Source of the DNA: Mycolicibacter heraklionensis
Lineage (GTDB): Bacteria > Actinomycetota > Actinomycetes > Mycobacteriales > Mycobacteriaceae
Reading direction: 5' to 3'
DNA length: 64,000 nucleotides
Assembly (NCBI RefSeq): GCF_001021505.1
Contig: NZ_LDPO01000016.1
Location: 1 to 64,000, forward strand
Numbering within the stretch: the stretch's first letter is position 1; each line of letters begins with the position of its first letter. Shown in pieces: positions 8,541-17,468 of the stretch. Both the position numbers and the translations under genes were made by a program. The notes beneath the pieces were generated by a model, which had not been told where the DNA came from, did no database searches, and saw only the letters and a program-made list of their open reading frames with translations.

Positions 8541-10025
8541 TTAGTTCCCTTGGGTTTCCACGGAAACGGTGATGTCGCGTTTGAGGATCTTCCCGGTCGG
8601 GCCCTTGGGCAGTTCGTCGACCAACCAGACCTTTCGCGGGTACTTGTAGGCGGCGACACGGTCTTTGACGAAGTCGCGCAGTGCCGTGGCGTCGACCTCG
8701 ACTCCGGGCTTCAGCGCGACGGCGGCACCGACCTCCTCGCCGAGCAGCTCGTCGGGGACACCGACCACGGCTGCCTCGCGCACGGCGGGGTGTTCGTAGA
8801 GCACTTCCTCGACTTCGCGTGGGTACACGTTGTAGCCGCCGCGGATGATCATGTCTTTGGAGCGGTCGACGATGAAGAAGTAGCCGTCGTCGTCCATTCG
8901 GGCCAGGTCTCCGGTGTGAAACCAGCCGTCGGCATCGATCGCCGCGGCGGTGGCATCCGGCCGTTTCCAGTAGCCCTTCATCACGTTGTGACCGCGAATG
9001 GCGATCTCGCCGACGCCGTCCGCGCTCGGCTCGACCAGCTTCATCTCCACTCCGGTGACGGGTGTGCCGATCGACCCGGGTTTGCGTTCGCGGTCGGGAT
9101 GGTTGAACGAGGCCACCGGCGAGGTCTCGCTGAGTCCGTAGCCCTCGAGCACCATGGCGCCGAAGGTGTCTTCGAAGCCGCGCATCACCTCTGCGGGCAT
9201 CGCGGCACCGCCGGAGACGCACAGCCGCAGCGATCCCGTCTCGGGCCGCCGGCTGCTGTGCAGCATCGCGGTGAACATCGTTGGGACGCCCTGAAATACC
9301 GTGACCCGGTCGCGTTCGATGATCTCGAGTGCCCGCTCGGGCGTGAAGCGGGGAATCAGGGTCAGACAGCTGCCGGCGGCCACCGCGGCGTTCAGCCCGG
9401 CCGTCTGACCGAACGCATGAAACAGCGGCAAGGCGCCCAGAATCACATCGTCGGCGCCCAGACCCACCATCTCGACCACGGCGGCGACGTTGCGCCGGAG
9501 GTTGGCGTGGGTCAGTTCGGCGCCCTTGGGCGTGCCGGTGGTGCCCGAGGTGTAGAGGATCACCGCGGTCTCGTCATCGTCGCGCGCCACGGGTTCGGCG
9601 ACGGGATCGACCGTGCAGATCAGCTCCTCGAATTGCCCCGGGGTGACCACGATGCAGTCGGCTCCGGCGGAGGCCGCACCCGCTTGGGCGGCCGGCGCGA
9701 ACTCGTGCCAGGCGATCACCGCTTTGGCCTGCGAATCCGACAGGTAGAAGCCGGTCTCGCGTTCCTTCAACAAGACGTTCATCGGCACCACCACCCCACC
9801 GGCCCGCAGCACGGCGTAATAGGCGATGGCGAAGTAGGGAACGTTGGGCAACATCACTCCGACCCGGTCGCCCGGACGCAGCCCGCGCGCGACCAGCAGT
9901 CCGGCCAGGCAGGCGCTGGCCGCGTTCAACCCGGTGTAGGGGACTTCCACCTCGTCGAGGCGCAGCGCCACGCTGTCGGGTTGACGGTGGGCGGCGTCGA
10001 TCAGATTGACGGCCAGGTTGGTCAT
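8541..10025 (-). CDS. Long-chain-type acyl-CoA synthetase (FadD family)
   Basis: A 494-residue AMP-forming ligase. The P-loop-like motif is YTSGTTGTPKG, the adenylation motif is LEGYGLSETSP, the hinge or A8 region is GYFFIVDRSKDMIIRGGYNVYP, and the catalytic lysine lies in PKGPTGKILKRD. It activates a carboxylic acid as acyl-AMP and then acyl-CoA. The ATG at 10025 overlaps the TGA of the small WS/DGAT-like gene (ATGA). In this operon it would activate the acid produced by P450, GMC and aldehyde dehydrogenase steps, linking oxidation to beta-oxidation or lipid synthesis. Confidence 0.93.
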   Translation of the reverse strand: MTNLAVNLIDAAHRQPDSVALRLDEVEVPYTGLNAASACLAGLLVARGLRPGDRVGVMLPNVPYFAIAYYAVLRAGGVVVPMNVLLKERETGFYLSDSQAKAVIAWHEFAPAAQAGAASAGADCIVVTPGQFEELICTVDPVAEPVARDDDETAVILYTSGTTGTPKGAELTHANLRRNVAAVVEMVGLGADDVILGALPLFHAFGQTAGLNAAVAAGSCLTLIPRFTPERALEIIERDRVTVFQGVPTMFTAMLHSSRRPETGSLRLCVSGGAAMPAEVMRGFEDTFGAMVLEGYGLSETSPVASFNHPDRERKPGSIGTPVTGVEMKLVEPSADGVGEIAIRGHNVMKGYWKRPDATAAAIDADGWFHTGDLARMDDDGYFFIVDRSKDMIIRGGYNVYPREVEEVLYEHPAVREAAVVGVPDELLGEEVGAAVALKPGVEVDATALRDFVKDRVAAYKYPRKVWLVDELPKGPTGKILKRDITVSVETQGN

Positions 10026-10447
10026 GGCCGTGCCTTCCTGCCGCCGGCGCCGACGTAGCCCCGCAGGTCGGTGAGTTCCGCTTGGACGTCCTGCAGCAGG
10101 GACCAGGCATCGGCCACCAGGTCGTGGTCGGCGACCAGACCCAGGTCGAGCTTGTTGCGATAGCTCAGCGCGGTGATGTTGAGGCCGACGCCGTCCATGA
10201 TCAGCGAGACCGGATACTGGGCCTCCAGCCGAGCGCCGGCCAGATACAACGGCACCGGCGCCAGCCGCCACCGAAACGGCCCCAGCATTCCGATCCGCTG
10301 CGCCACCAGCCGGCGTAGCGACTCACGTGTCAGTACGCCGCCGGGGGCGGATGACGGGTCATAGATGCCCAGCGCCGAGATGTGGCCGTGGTTGCGTCCG
10401 TCCTCGGCCGCCAGGAATTGCGCGTCGACGCTGGACAGTTGACGCAT
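10022..10447 (-). CDS. Internally deleted WS/DGAT (wax ester synthase / diacylglycerol acyltransferase) remnant, still an open frame
   Basis: Only 141 residues, where the family is usually about 450-480. Residues 1 to about 66 (LSSVDAQFLAAEDGRNHGH..., ending FRWRLAPVP) match the extreme N-terminus of mycobacterial WS/DGAT enzymes. Residues from about 67 (LYLAGARLEAQYPVS...) match the C-terminal DUF1298 part (DGVGLNITALSYR). The middle, including the catalytic HHxxxDG motif, is missing, and the join is in frame. It cannot be an acyltransferase by the known mechanism. The gene keeps a start, a stop and a 4-base overlap with fadD, so it may persist for translational coupling or as a small accessory protein. 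Confidence 0.8.
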   Translation of the reverse strand: MRQLSSVDAQFLAAEDGRNHGHISALGIYDPSSAPGGVLTRESLRRLVAQRIGMLGPFRWRLAPVPLYLAGARLEAQYPVSLIMDGVGLNITALSYRNKLDLGLVADHDLVADAWSLLQDVQAELTDLRGYVGAGGRKARP

Positions 10448-10453
10448 CGCCGA

Positions 10454-11371
10454 TCACCCCAGGACCGGGAAGCTACGACGTTTGGCCAGGCGATCCATCC
10501 CCGCCTGGATGGCGCCCTGCACCTGGTCGTAGATCGAGTCGACGTAGGCGGAGTCGTCGACGCGGTCGGGATCGGTGTCGACGTGGATGGGGTCGAGGAA
10601 CTCGGTGCGAATCTTTGCGGGCAGCGGCAGATGTGCGGGCAGGATCTCGACGGCGAGTGGGAAGGGGAACCCCGCGATGATGGGCATCGTGGCGCCGCGC
10701 AGCCGCTTGCCGAGGCCGGTCCAGCGGGCGAGGAATCGCCCCTCCGACAGCACGAAGACGGTGTCGTGTCCGCCCACCGTCGCGACCGGGACGATCGGGA
10801 CGCCGGAGCGGATGGCTTGGCGGACGAAGCCCTTGCGGCCGGCCAGCAGCGCCTGGTCCCGGTGGCGCCAGTTGCGCATCGCGTCCTGCTCGCCTCCGGG
10901 CCACACCACCACGTCGTGGCCGGCGGCCAGGGCGGCGGTCACCCCGCTGCGCGACGCCGGGATCACACCGACCGCCTTGAAGTAGTCACCGAGCACCGGG
11001 GCGGCCATCAGGAGGTCGTGCGCGGTGCCGTGCAGGATCCGGCGGCCTTCGAAATGCCGATGCCAGGCATGCACCAGAGTCCAGGCGTCCATCGTCAGGG
11101 ATCCACCGGAGTGGATGCCGATCAGCAACGAGGGTTCGTCGGGAATGCGGTGCCAGCCGTCGATCTCCAACCGGAAGTAGTGGTCGCACAGGAAGTTGAA
11201 GACGGGGTTCTGCACGTAGCGCATGAATCGCTCGTCGGGACCGTCCGACGTGGTCGCAGCGGCAAGGCGCTGCGCGACAAGTTGCTGCAGCCGGCCCCGC
11301 GGCTCCGCGCCCTTGCCAGCCTTGGTGCCCTTGCCGGGTGTCGTCGTTGTGGTCTTTGTGGTCGTTGTCAT
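10454..11371 (-). CDS. Lysophospholipid acyltransferase-like protein (PlsC superfamily)
   Basis: A 305-residue soluble-looking protein of the 1-acylglycerol-3-phosphate acyltransferase superfamily. The catalytic segment IGIHSGGSLTMDAW replaces the canonical HX4D block with a longer His-to-Asp spacing. WPGGEQDAMRNW and PIVPVATVGGHDT correspond to later substrate-binding blocks. The first 30 residues are Thr- and Lys-rich and probably disordered. I chose the ATG at 11371, preceded by GAGGAAACCAGG, over an upstream in-frame TTG. Its stop lies 6 bases before the WS/DGAT remnant. It may esterify an activated acyl group from the operon into membrane lipid. Confidence 0.85.
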   Translation of the reverse strand: MTTTTKTTTTTPGKGTKAGKGAEPRGRLQQLVAQRLAAATTSDGPDERFMRYVQNPVFNFLCDHYFRLEIDGWHRIPDEPSLLIGIHSGGSLTMDAWTLVHAWHRHFEGRRILHGTAHDLLMAAPVLGDYFKAVGVIPASRSGVTAALAAGHDVVVWPGGEQDAMRNWRHRDQALLAGRKGFVRQAIRSGVPIVPVATVGGHDTVFVLSEGRFLARWTGLGKRLRGATMPIIAGFPFPLAVEILPAHLPLPAKIRTEFLDPIHVDTDPDRVDDSAYVDSIYDQVQGAIQAGMDRLAKRRSFPVLG

Positions 11372-11403
11372 CCTGGTTTCCTCAATCAATCGCTGGCATA
11401 CGG

Positions 11404-12663
11404 TTAAGCGTCTGTCGGATCTGCGCGGTGGGCTACGGAGTCACCTCCGATATCGGGCGCTTCGGCTTGGGGGTTACGACGACCGCATTCGTCTAGCTGG
11501 AGCGCCCACCAGACCCCGAACAGCACTTCGGCGTCCCGCAGGCTGGACCCGGTCAGTTCCTCGAACCGGGCCAGGCGGTAGCGCACCGTGTTCTGGTGGA
11601 CGAACAGCCGGGTCGCGGTGCGCTCCACGTGCATGCCACTGGTCAGAAATGCCCGCAACGTCGCGATCAGCTCACGAGCCGAACCCCCGTCGGCGAGCGG
11701 GTCGAGGTAGCGCCTCCGCAGCGCGTCACCGACGTCGGCGTCCGCCGCCACCGCAGCGCGCAGGCCGATCGCGTCGATGTCGTAACAGCCGCGGAGGCCG
11801 CAGGCCTGGATCGCGGTCAGGGCCCGGGTCGCCAACCGATAGGACGCGGCCAGGCGCCCCACGGGCTTCGGCGGGCCCACACCGACCACGGCAGCGAGAT
11901 CACGTGGCGGCGGCTCCCTCAAGAAGCCCACCACGCATCCGTCGGCGACGGCACTGAGCCCGGGTCGGTCGGCGCCATGAAAGCCCAACAGCCACTCGAG
12001 CTTGCGCTGCGGCGACTCCTCACTCAGCAACGCACGGACCGCGACGAACTCCCCGTCGGGATCCAGTCGGTACGCCCGCGCCTGAATGGCGAGTTCGTCA
12101 GCGGGGATGGTCCCGGACAACGCACCGCGAACGAACCGGGCGCGTTGTTCCTCTTCGGCGAAACCCAGGGCAAGCTCTGCTCTGCGATGCGCCCCGACGG
12201 CGGCGGCCATCGCAACGTCGGACCACCCGAGGGCCGACTGCACGAACTCCAGCACTGCGGCGTCCTCGATGCCCAGCCGCGCACTCACTCCCCGGGAGTA
12301 CCCCACAATGACCTCGATACCGACGTGCCATGCGCGCAGCATTTCGTCGACGGGGACCCCCTGTTGCGCGCGCGTTTCACCGATGGCGGCCAGCTCGGCG
12401 AGTTCGTAGTCACCGCCGACTGCACCATTGCTTCGAGCGGACGCCAAGACCCGTCTCAGGACCCGTTCCAGCTGGAACCCGATCTCTTCCTCAAGCGTCC
12501 CGCTGTTCAAAACGCGGTAGGTGGGTATCTGCGCCTCAATCGCCTCCCGGACGCTCCCGGCGATCTCCGACAGCTGGCCGAGCAGCGCGTCGACGAGCAG
12601 CTCTCGACCTTCCGCGACGGCCACCCCGGGCGGGACGGGAGATCCTGCCGCGACGCGATACAT
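11404..12663 (-). CDS. PucR/CdaR-family transcriptional regulator
   Basis: About 419 residues. The C-terminal helix-turn-helix of the PucR type (TATRLFVHQNTVRYRLARFEELTG) is clear, and the N-terminal two thirds match the sensory and GGDEF-like region of this family. The start is uncertain: ATG at 12663 has AGGAAG upstream and fits the alignment with its paralogue at 32.2 kb, while an in-frame GTG at 12750 would add 29 residues. The gene is on the same strand as the oxygenase operon and ends 32 bases before it, so it likely controls that operon and may be its first gene. It diverges from a second PucR-type gene. Confidence 0.88.
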   Translation of the reverse strand: MYRVAAGSPVPPGVAVAEGRELLVDALLGQLSEIAGSVREAIEAQIPTYRVLNSGTLEEEIGFQLERVLRRVLASARSNGAVGGDYELAELAAIGETRAQQGVPVDEMLRAWHVGIEVIVGYSRGVSARLGIEDAAVLEFVQSALGWSDVAMAAAVGAHRRAELALGFAEEEQRARFVRGALSGTIPADELAIQARAYRLDPDGEFVAVRALLSEESPQRKLEWLLGFHGADRPGLSAVADGCVVGFLREPPPRDLAAVVGVGPPKPVGRLAASYRLATRALTAIQACGLRGCYDIDAIGLRAAVAADADVGDALRRRYLDPLADGGSARELIATLRAFLTSGMHVERTATRLFVHQNTVRYRLARFEELTGSSLRDAEVLFGVWWALQLDECGRRNPQAEAPDIGGDSVAHRADPTDA

Positions 12664-12964
12664 CACGCGGCGCTTCCTGCCCGCACCATCGCGATAGCGG
12701 CAACGAACATGTTCTTTCTCATTTCCAGAGTGGTGTTCAATCAATTTCACGAATCGGCTCCGGCCCCCGAATTCGCATCAGCGAATTGCGCCTCGCCCAT
12801 CTGCCCCAAAAAGTACGCAGCCCAACTCGACTGGACGACGTCGTCAACAGACGAACTTCGACCGGATCGTCGTCTCCCGGGAACAAACCGGCTACCGGTC
12901 GGAATCGCTGTGCAAACCTGCGAATCGGCACGCCGGACCCGCGGGAAGCAACTACCGTCGGGCC
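12664..12964. other. Divergent intergenic region between two PucR-type genes
   Basis: About 300 bases with no convincing gene. It must hold the promoters for both divergent regulators. It contains the inverted repeat at 12770-12787 and a possible upstream GTG start (12750) for the minus-strand regulator. I see no RNA gene or mobile element in it. Confidence 0.6.
12770..12787. promoter_or_regulatory. Candidate operator, 7-base inverted repeat
   Basis: AATTCGC, a 4-base spacer, then GCGAATT. It is a perfect inverted repeat and is AT-rich for this genome. It sits in the divergent promoter region of two PucR-type regulators and is a plausible autoregulatory site. The assignment is inference from position and symmetry. 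Confidence 0.35.
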
Positions 12965-14233
12965 ATGGGGGAAAGGGGCCCCGACCGTGCGGTCGTTGCC
13001 AAGACTGCGGCAACGATCGTGAGCCGCCTCTACGACAAACTCGATCGCATCACCTGCGACATCCAGCAGCTGGTGGTGGCCGAGATGTCCGACCTCGGCG
13101 GCGACGCGCAGCTGCTGCAACTGCTGCGCGACACCGCGGCCAGCAGTGTCGAATCGTTCTTCTCGTCGATCCGTCATGGCATCCCGGTGAAGAACCTCGA
13201 GCCGCCGACTCCGGCTCTGGAATATGCCCGGCGCCTGGCGCAACGAGACATCTCGGTGAACGCCTTGACGCGCGCCTACCGGCTGGGACACCGGGCGACA
13301 CTGCGAATGGTGATCAACGAGATACGCGCCGCCAATCGGGATCCGGAACTGAGCCTGGCCGTCTACGACCTGATGGAAGACGTGTCGTTCGAATACATCG
13401 ACCAGATCTCACAGCAGGTGGTCATCAGCTATCAGGACGAACGTGACCGGTGGGTGGCCAACCGGAACAACCTGCGCGCCCTGCAGGTTCGCGAGCTGCT
13501 CGCCGGCGGCGACGTCGACGTCGACGCCATGACGCACGCCCTGCGCTATCCGCTGCGGCGCCACCATCTGGCGGTGGTCGTCTGGTACCCGGAGTCCGTC
13601 GAGGGAGTCGATCCGCTGTCCACGGAGCGGTTCGTGCAGAAACTCGCAGAAGCGGTCGGCGCCTCCAACAATCCGTTGTTCGTGCCGGTCGACCGGGTGA
13701 CCGGCTTCGGCTGGATTCCGCTGTCAGTCAAGAGCACGCCGACTGCGCCGGCACGGCTGCGCGCCGCCGTGGAGAAGACGCGCGACGGGCCGTGTGTCAC
13801 GGCGGGCAGCCCGCTGCCGGACGTCGAGGGCTTCCGCCGGTCACATCAGCAGGCGTGGGACGCGCGAACCGTGGTGAGCGCCGCCGGTGGGCCATCCCGG
13901 AGGGTCACCGTCGCCGGCGACACCGGCCTGGCGGTGGCAGCCCTGGTGGGCGGCAACGTCGACGCCGTGGCCGCCTACGTGCAAGAGGCCCTCGGTCCGC
14001 TGGCCAGCGCCACCGACAGCGACGAGCGGTTGCGTGAGACGCTGCGGGTGTTCCTGAGCACCGGCTCCAGTTACACCGCCGCCGCGGAGGAACTGCACCT
14101 GCACCACAACTCCGTGAAGTATCGCGTGCAGCGCGCGGTCGAACGCCGGGGGCGACCGATCGCCGGCGACCGACTCGAGGTCGAAGTGGCGTTACTGCTG
14201 TGCGAGTGGTTGGGCGGCGCTGCGCTCAGGTGA
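12965..14233 (+). CDS. PucR-family transcriptional regulator, next to formate dehydrogenase
   Basis: A 422-residue regulator. The C-terminal HTH reads YTAAAEELHLHHNSVKYRVQRA, the PucR-type variant. The N-terminus (TIVSRLYDKLDRITCDIQQLV) and the central region (YRLGHRATLRMVINEI) belong to the sensory part seen in many mycobacterial members. It is only distantly related to the divergent regulator at 11.4 kb. Its stop is 52 bases upstream of the selenocysteine formate dehydrogenase gene on the same strand, so it is a good candidate regulator of that operon. The ATG at 12965 is the first suitable start after an upstream stop region. Confidence 0.88.
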   Translation: MGERGPDRAVVAKTAATIVSRLYDKLDRITCDIQQLVVAEMSDLGGDAQLLQLLRDTAASSVESFFSSIRHGIPVKNLEPPTPALEYARRLAQRDISVNALTRAYRLGHRATLRMVINEIRAANRDPELSLAVYDLMEDVSFEYIDQISQQVVISYQDERDRWVANRNNLRALQVRELLAGGDVDVDAMTHALRYPLRRHHLAVVVWYPESVEGVDPLSTERFVQKLAEAVGASNNPLFVPVDRVTGFGWIPLSVKSTPTAPARLRAAVEKTRDGPCVTAGSPLPDVEGFRRSHQQAWDARTVVSAAGGPSRRVTVAGDTGLAVAALVGGNVDAVAAYVQEALGPLASATDSDERLRETLRVFLSTGSSYTAAAEELHLHHNSVKYRVQRAVERRGRPIAGDRLEVEVALLLCEWLGGAALR

Positions 14234-14285
14234 ACGCAGACGATTTCGCCGGACGCCCGGATGCCAATGGCGTTAGCATTCACAG

Positions 14286-17200
14286 ATGGTTCAGCGAAAA
14301 TTCCTGGAGTGGCCGGTAATCCGGCAACTGCGCACCGGCGACGTGTTCGGCCGCGGCCCGTCCGTCACCTCCGAACACACCCGCAGTATCGCACCGCGAA
14401 CCGCTACCGCCGACCGGATGGTCCAGAGTGTCTGCCCGTACTGCGCGGTCGGCTGCGGCCAGCGCGTCTACGTCAAGGACGAGAAGGTCGTGCAGATCGA
14501 GGGCGATCCGGATTCGCCGATCTCGCGGGGGCGGCTGTGTCCGAAGGGGTCGGCGAGCGAACAGTTGGTCAACTCGCCCGGCCGGCAGGTCACCGTGCTC
14601 TACCGGGCGCCCCGCGCCACGGATTGGCAGCCGCTGGAACTGGACACCGCGATCGACATGGTGGCCGAACGTTTCATCGCCTCGCGGCGCAACGCCTGGC
14701 AGGACCACGACGCCGAGGGCCGGCCGTTGCGGCGGACCATGGGCATCGCCTCGCTGGGCGGCGCGACCCTGGACAACGAAGAGAACTACGTCATCAAGAA
14801 ACTCTTCACCGCCGCGGGCGTCATACAGGTCGACAACCAAGCTCGTATTTGACACTCCGCCACGGTTCCCGGTCTGGGAGCCTCCTTCGGTCGCGGTGGA
14901 GCGACGCAAACCCTGCAAGACATGGCGAATGCCGACTGCATCGTCATCCAGGGCTCGAACATGGCCGAATGCCACCCGGTGGGTTTCCAGTGGGTGGAGG
15001 AGGCCAAAGCCCGCGGCGCGGTGGTGATCCACGTCGACCCGCGGTTCACCCGCACGTCGGCGGTGTGCGACAAGCACATTCCGATCCGGGCCGGCTCCGA
15101 CGTGGTGCTGTTGGGTGCGCTGATCAACCACGTGCTCACCCACGACCTGTGGTTCCGTGAATACGTGCTCGCCTACACCAATGCCGCGACGCTGGTCAGT
15201 GAGGACTTCCGCGACACCGAGGACTTGGGTGGGTTGTTCTCCGGCTTCGATCCGCAGACCAGGCAGTACGACCCGTCGAGTTGGACATACGAACGCGACG
15301 AGGCGGGTGCGCCCAGCACTGACGAGACGCTGCAGCACCCGCGCACGGTTTTCCAGATCCTCAAGCGGCACTATGCGCGCTATACCCCGGAGATGGTCCG
15401 CGACGTCTGCGGTATCGACCCTGCGATGTTCGACTACCTGGCGCGCGCGGTCACGGCCAACTCGGGGCGCGAGCGCACCACGTGTTTCGCCTATGCGGTG
15501 GGCTGGACGCAGCACACCCTGGGGGCGCAGTACATCCGCACCGCGGCCATCCTGCAACTGCTGCTGGGCAACGTGGGCCGGCCGGGCGGCGGGATCATGG
15601 CATTGCGCGGGCATGCCAGCATTCAGGGCTCCACGGATATCCCGACGCTCTACGACATGCTGCCCGGCTACCTGCCGATGCCGAAGGCCGGGCGCGACGA
15701 CACCCTGCGTCAGTACCTGGACCGCGTCGGGTCGAAGAGCCAGAAGGGCTTTTGGGCCAACGCCGATGCGTATCTGGTCAGCCTGCTCAAGGCGTGGTGG
15801 GGGGACGCCGCGACGGCCGACAATGATTGGGCTTATCACTACCTGCCCCGGCTGACCGGGCCACACGGCACCTATCAGGCCGTGACGGGAATGCTCAACG
15901 ACGAAGTGGAGGGCTACTTCCTGCTCGGCCAGAACCCGGCCGTCGGCTCGGCCAACGGCCGTCAGCAACGGTTGGGCATGTCGCACCTGAAGTGGCTGGT
16001 GGTGCGGGACCTGAACCTGATCGAGTCGGCCACCTGGTGGAAGGACGGCCCGGAGATCGCCTCCGGGGAGCTGTGCACGCAAGACAACGAGACCGAGGTG
16101 TTCTTCCTGCCGGCGGCCAGCCATGTCGAGAAGGCCGGGACGTTCACCCAGACGCAGCGACTGCTGCAATGGCGCCATCAGGCCGTCGCCCCACCGGGCG
16201 ACTGCATCAGCGAACTCGAGTTCTTCATCAAGCTGGGCAACCGAATTCGGGCACGCCTCGCCGGTTCCACCGACCCGCGCGACCGGCCGCTGTTGGATCT
16301 GGTCTGGGACTACCCGGTCGATGAGCACGGTGACCCCGACCCGGAGTTCGTGCTGGCCGAGATCAACGGGCACCAGTTGGCCGGTCCCGACGCCGGTCGG
16401 TGCGTCTCGGGCTTCACCGAGCTGCGCGCCGATGGGTCCACGGCCGCCGGTTGCTGGATCTACGCCGGGGTATATGGCGGTGGGATCAACCAGGCCGCCC
16501 GCCGGGTGCCTCGCGGCGGGCCGAGCCCCAACCAATCCGAATGGGGCTGGGCCTGGCCGGCCGATCGGCGGATCCTCTACAACCGGGCCTCGGCCGACCC
16601 GGACGGGGTTCCGTGGAGCGAACGCAAGCGCTACGTCTGGTGGGACGAGCAGCTGCGCCGATGGGTGGGCAATGACGTGCCCGACTTCGTGATCGACCGC
16701 GCGCCGAACGCCCGACCGGATCCGGCGTTGGGCGGGCCGGACGCGTTGGCCGGCGACGACCCGTTCGTCATGCAACCCGACGGCAAGGGCTGGCTGTTCG
16801 CACCCAAGGGCGTGGTGGACGGGCCGTTGCCCACCCACTACGAGCCGCAGGAGTCGCCGATCGCCAATGCGGTCTATCGCCAACAGCGCAACCCCGCCCG
16901 AATCACGTTCCCCCGCAAAGACAACCTGTCGGCCCCCAGCGCCGGGGAGCCGGGCGCCGATGTCTACCCCTACGTGTTCACCACCTACCGGCTCACCGAA
17001 CACCACACCGCCGGCGGCATGAGCCGCTGGCTGCCGTACCTGGCTGAGCTGCAGCCGGAGATGTTCTGCGAAGTCTCCCCGGCGCTGGCCGCCGAGCGGG
17101 GGCTGGAGAACTTCGGCTGGGCCACCATCATTTCCCCGCGGGCGGCGATCGAGGCTCGGGTGCTGGTGACCGACCGGATGACGCCACTGATGGTGGGCGG

Positions 17201-17468
17201 CCACACCGTGCACCAGATCGGGTTGCCGTACCACTGGGGAGTCGGCGGCGACGCGGTGGTCAGCGGCGACGCCGCCAACGATCTGCTCGGGGTGACCCTG
17301 GACCCCAACGTGCAGATCCAGGAATCCAAAGCGGGTTCGTGCGATATCCGGCCCGGCCGGCGGCCACACGGCGAGGAGCTGCTGCGCCTGATCGCCGAGT
17401 ATCAAAGTCGTTCCGGCGCAACGCCGGAGACCGGCAATGCCGACATCGATCTGGAAAGGCGGGACTGA
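14286..17468 (+). CDS. fdhA: Formate dehydrogenase catalytic subunit, selenoprotein (Sec189 encoded by in-frame TGA)
   Basis: If the TGA at 14850-14852 is read as selenocysteine, the product has 1060 residues, the size of FdnG/FdoG-type subunits. The first part has a [4Fe-4S] site (Cys50, Cys53, Cys57, Cys85) and ends in VDNQAR-Ile before the TGA. The frame continues without interruption into HSATVPGLGASFGRGG and the rest of the molybdopterin domain, matching E. coli FdnG around its Sec (DNQARV-U-HGPTV). The Mo or W ion is bound by bis-MGD and Sec. No twin-arginine signal peptide is visible, so the subunit probably stays in the cytoplasm. It ends TGATG, overlapping the iron-sulfur subunit. 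A split annotation into two genes would be wrong. Confidence 0.95.
14850..14882 (+). promoter_or_regulatory. Selenocysteine UGA codon with bacterial SECIS hairpin
   Basis: The TGA is at 14850-14852. A hairpin follows at 14864-14882: GGTTCCC pairs with GGGAGCC (one G-U pair) around the loop GGTCT. The loop begins 18 bases after the TGA, the same distance as in E. coli fdnG, whose loop is AGUCU. Bacterial SelB binds this type of loop through its winged-helix domain. The stem and loop are seen directly, and the function follows from the SECIS model and the sel genes nearby. Confidence 0.88.

Noticed and set aside
14850-14852. Stop codon or frameshift making fdhA a pseudogene
   Set aside because: Translation continues in the same frame with full family similarity, the TGA is at the Sec position, and sel genes are present.
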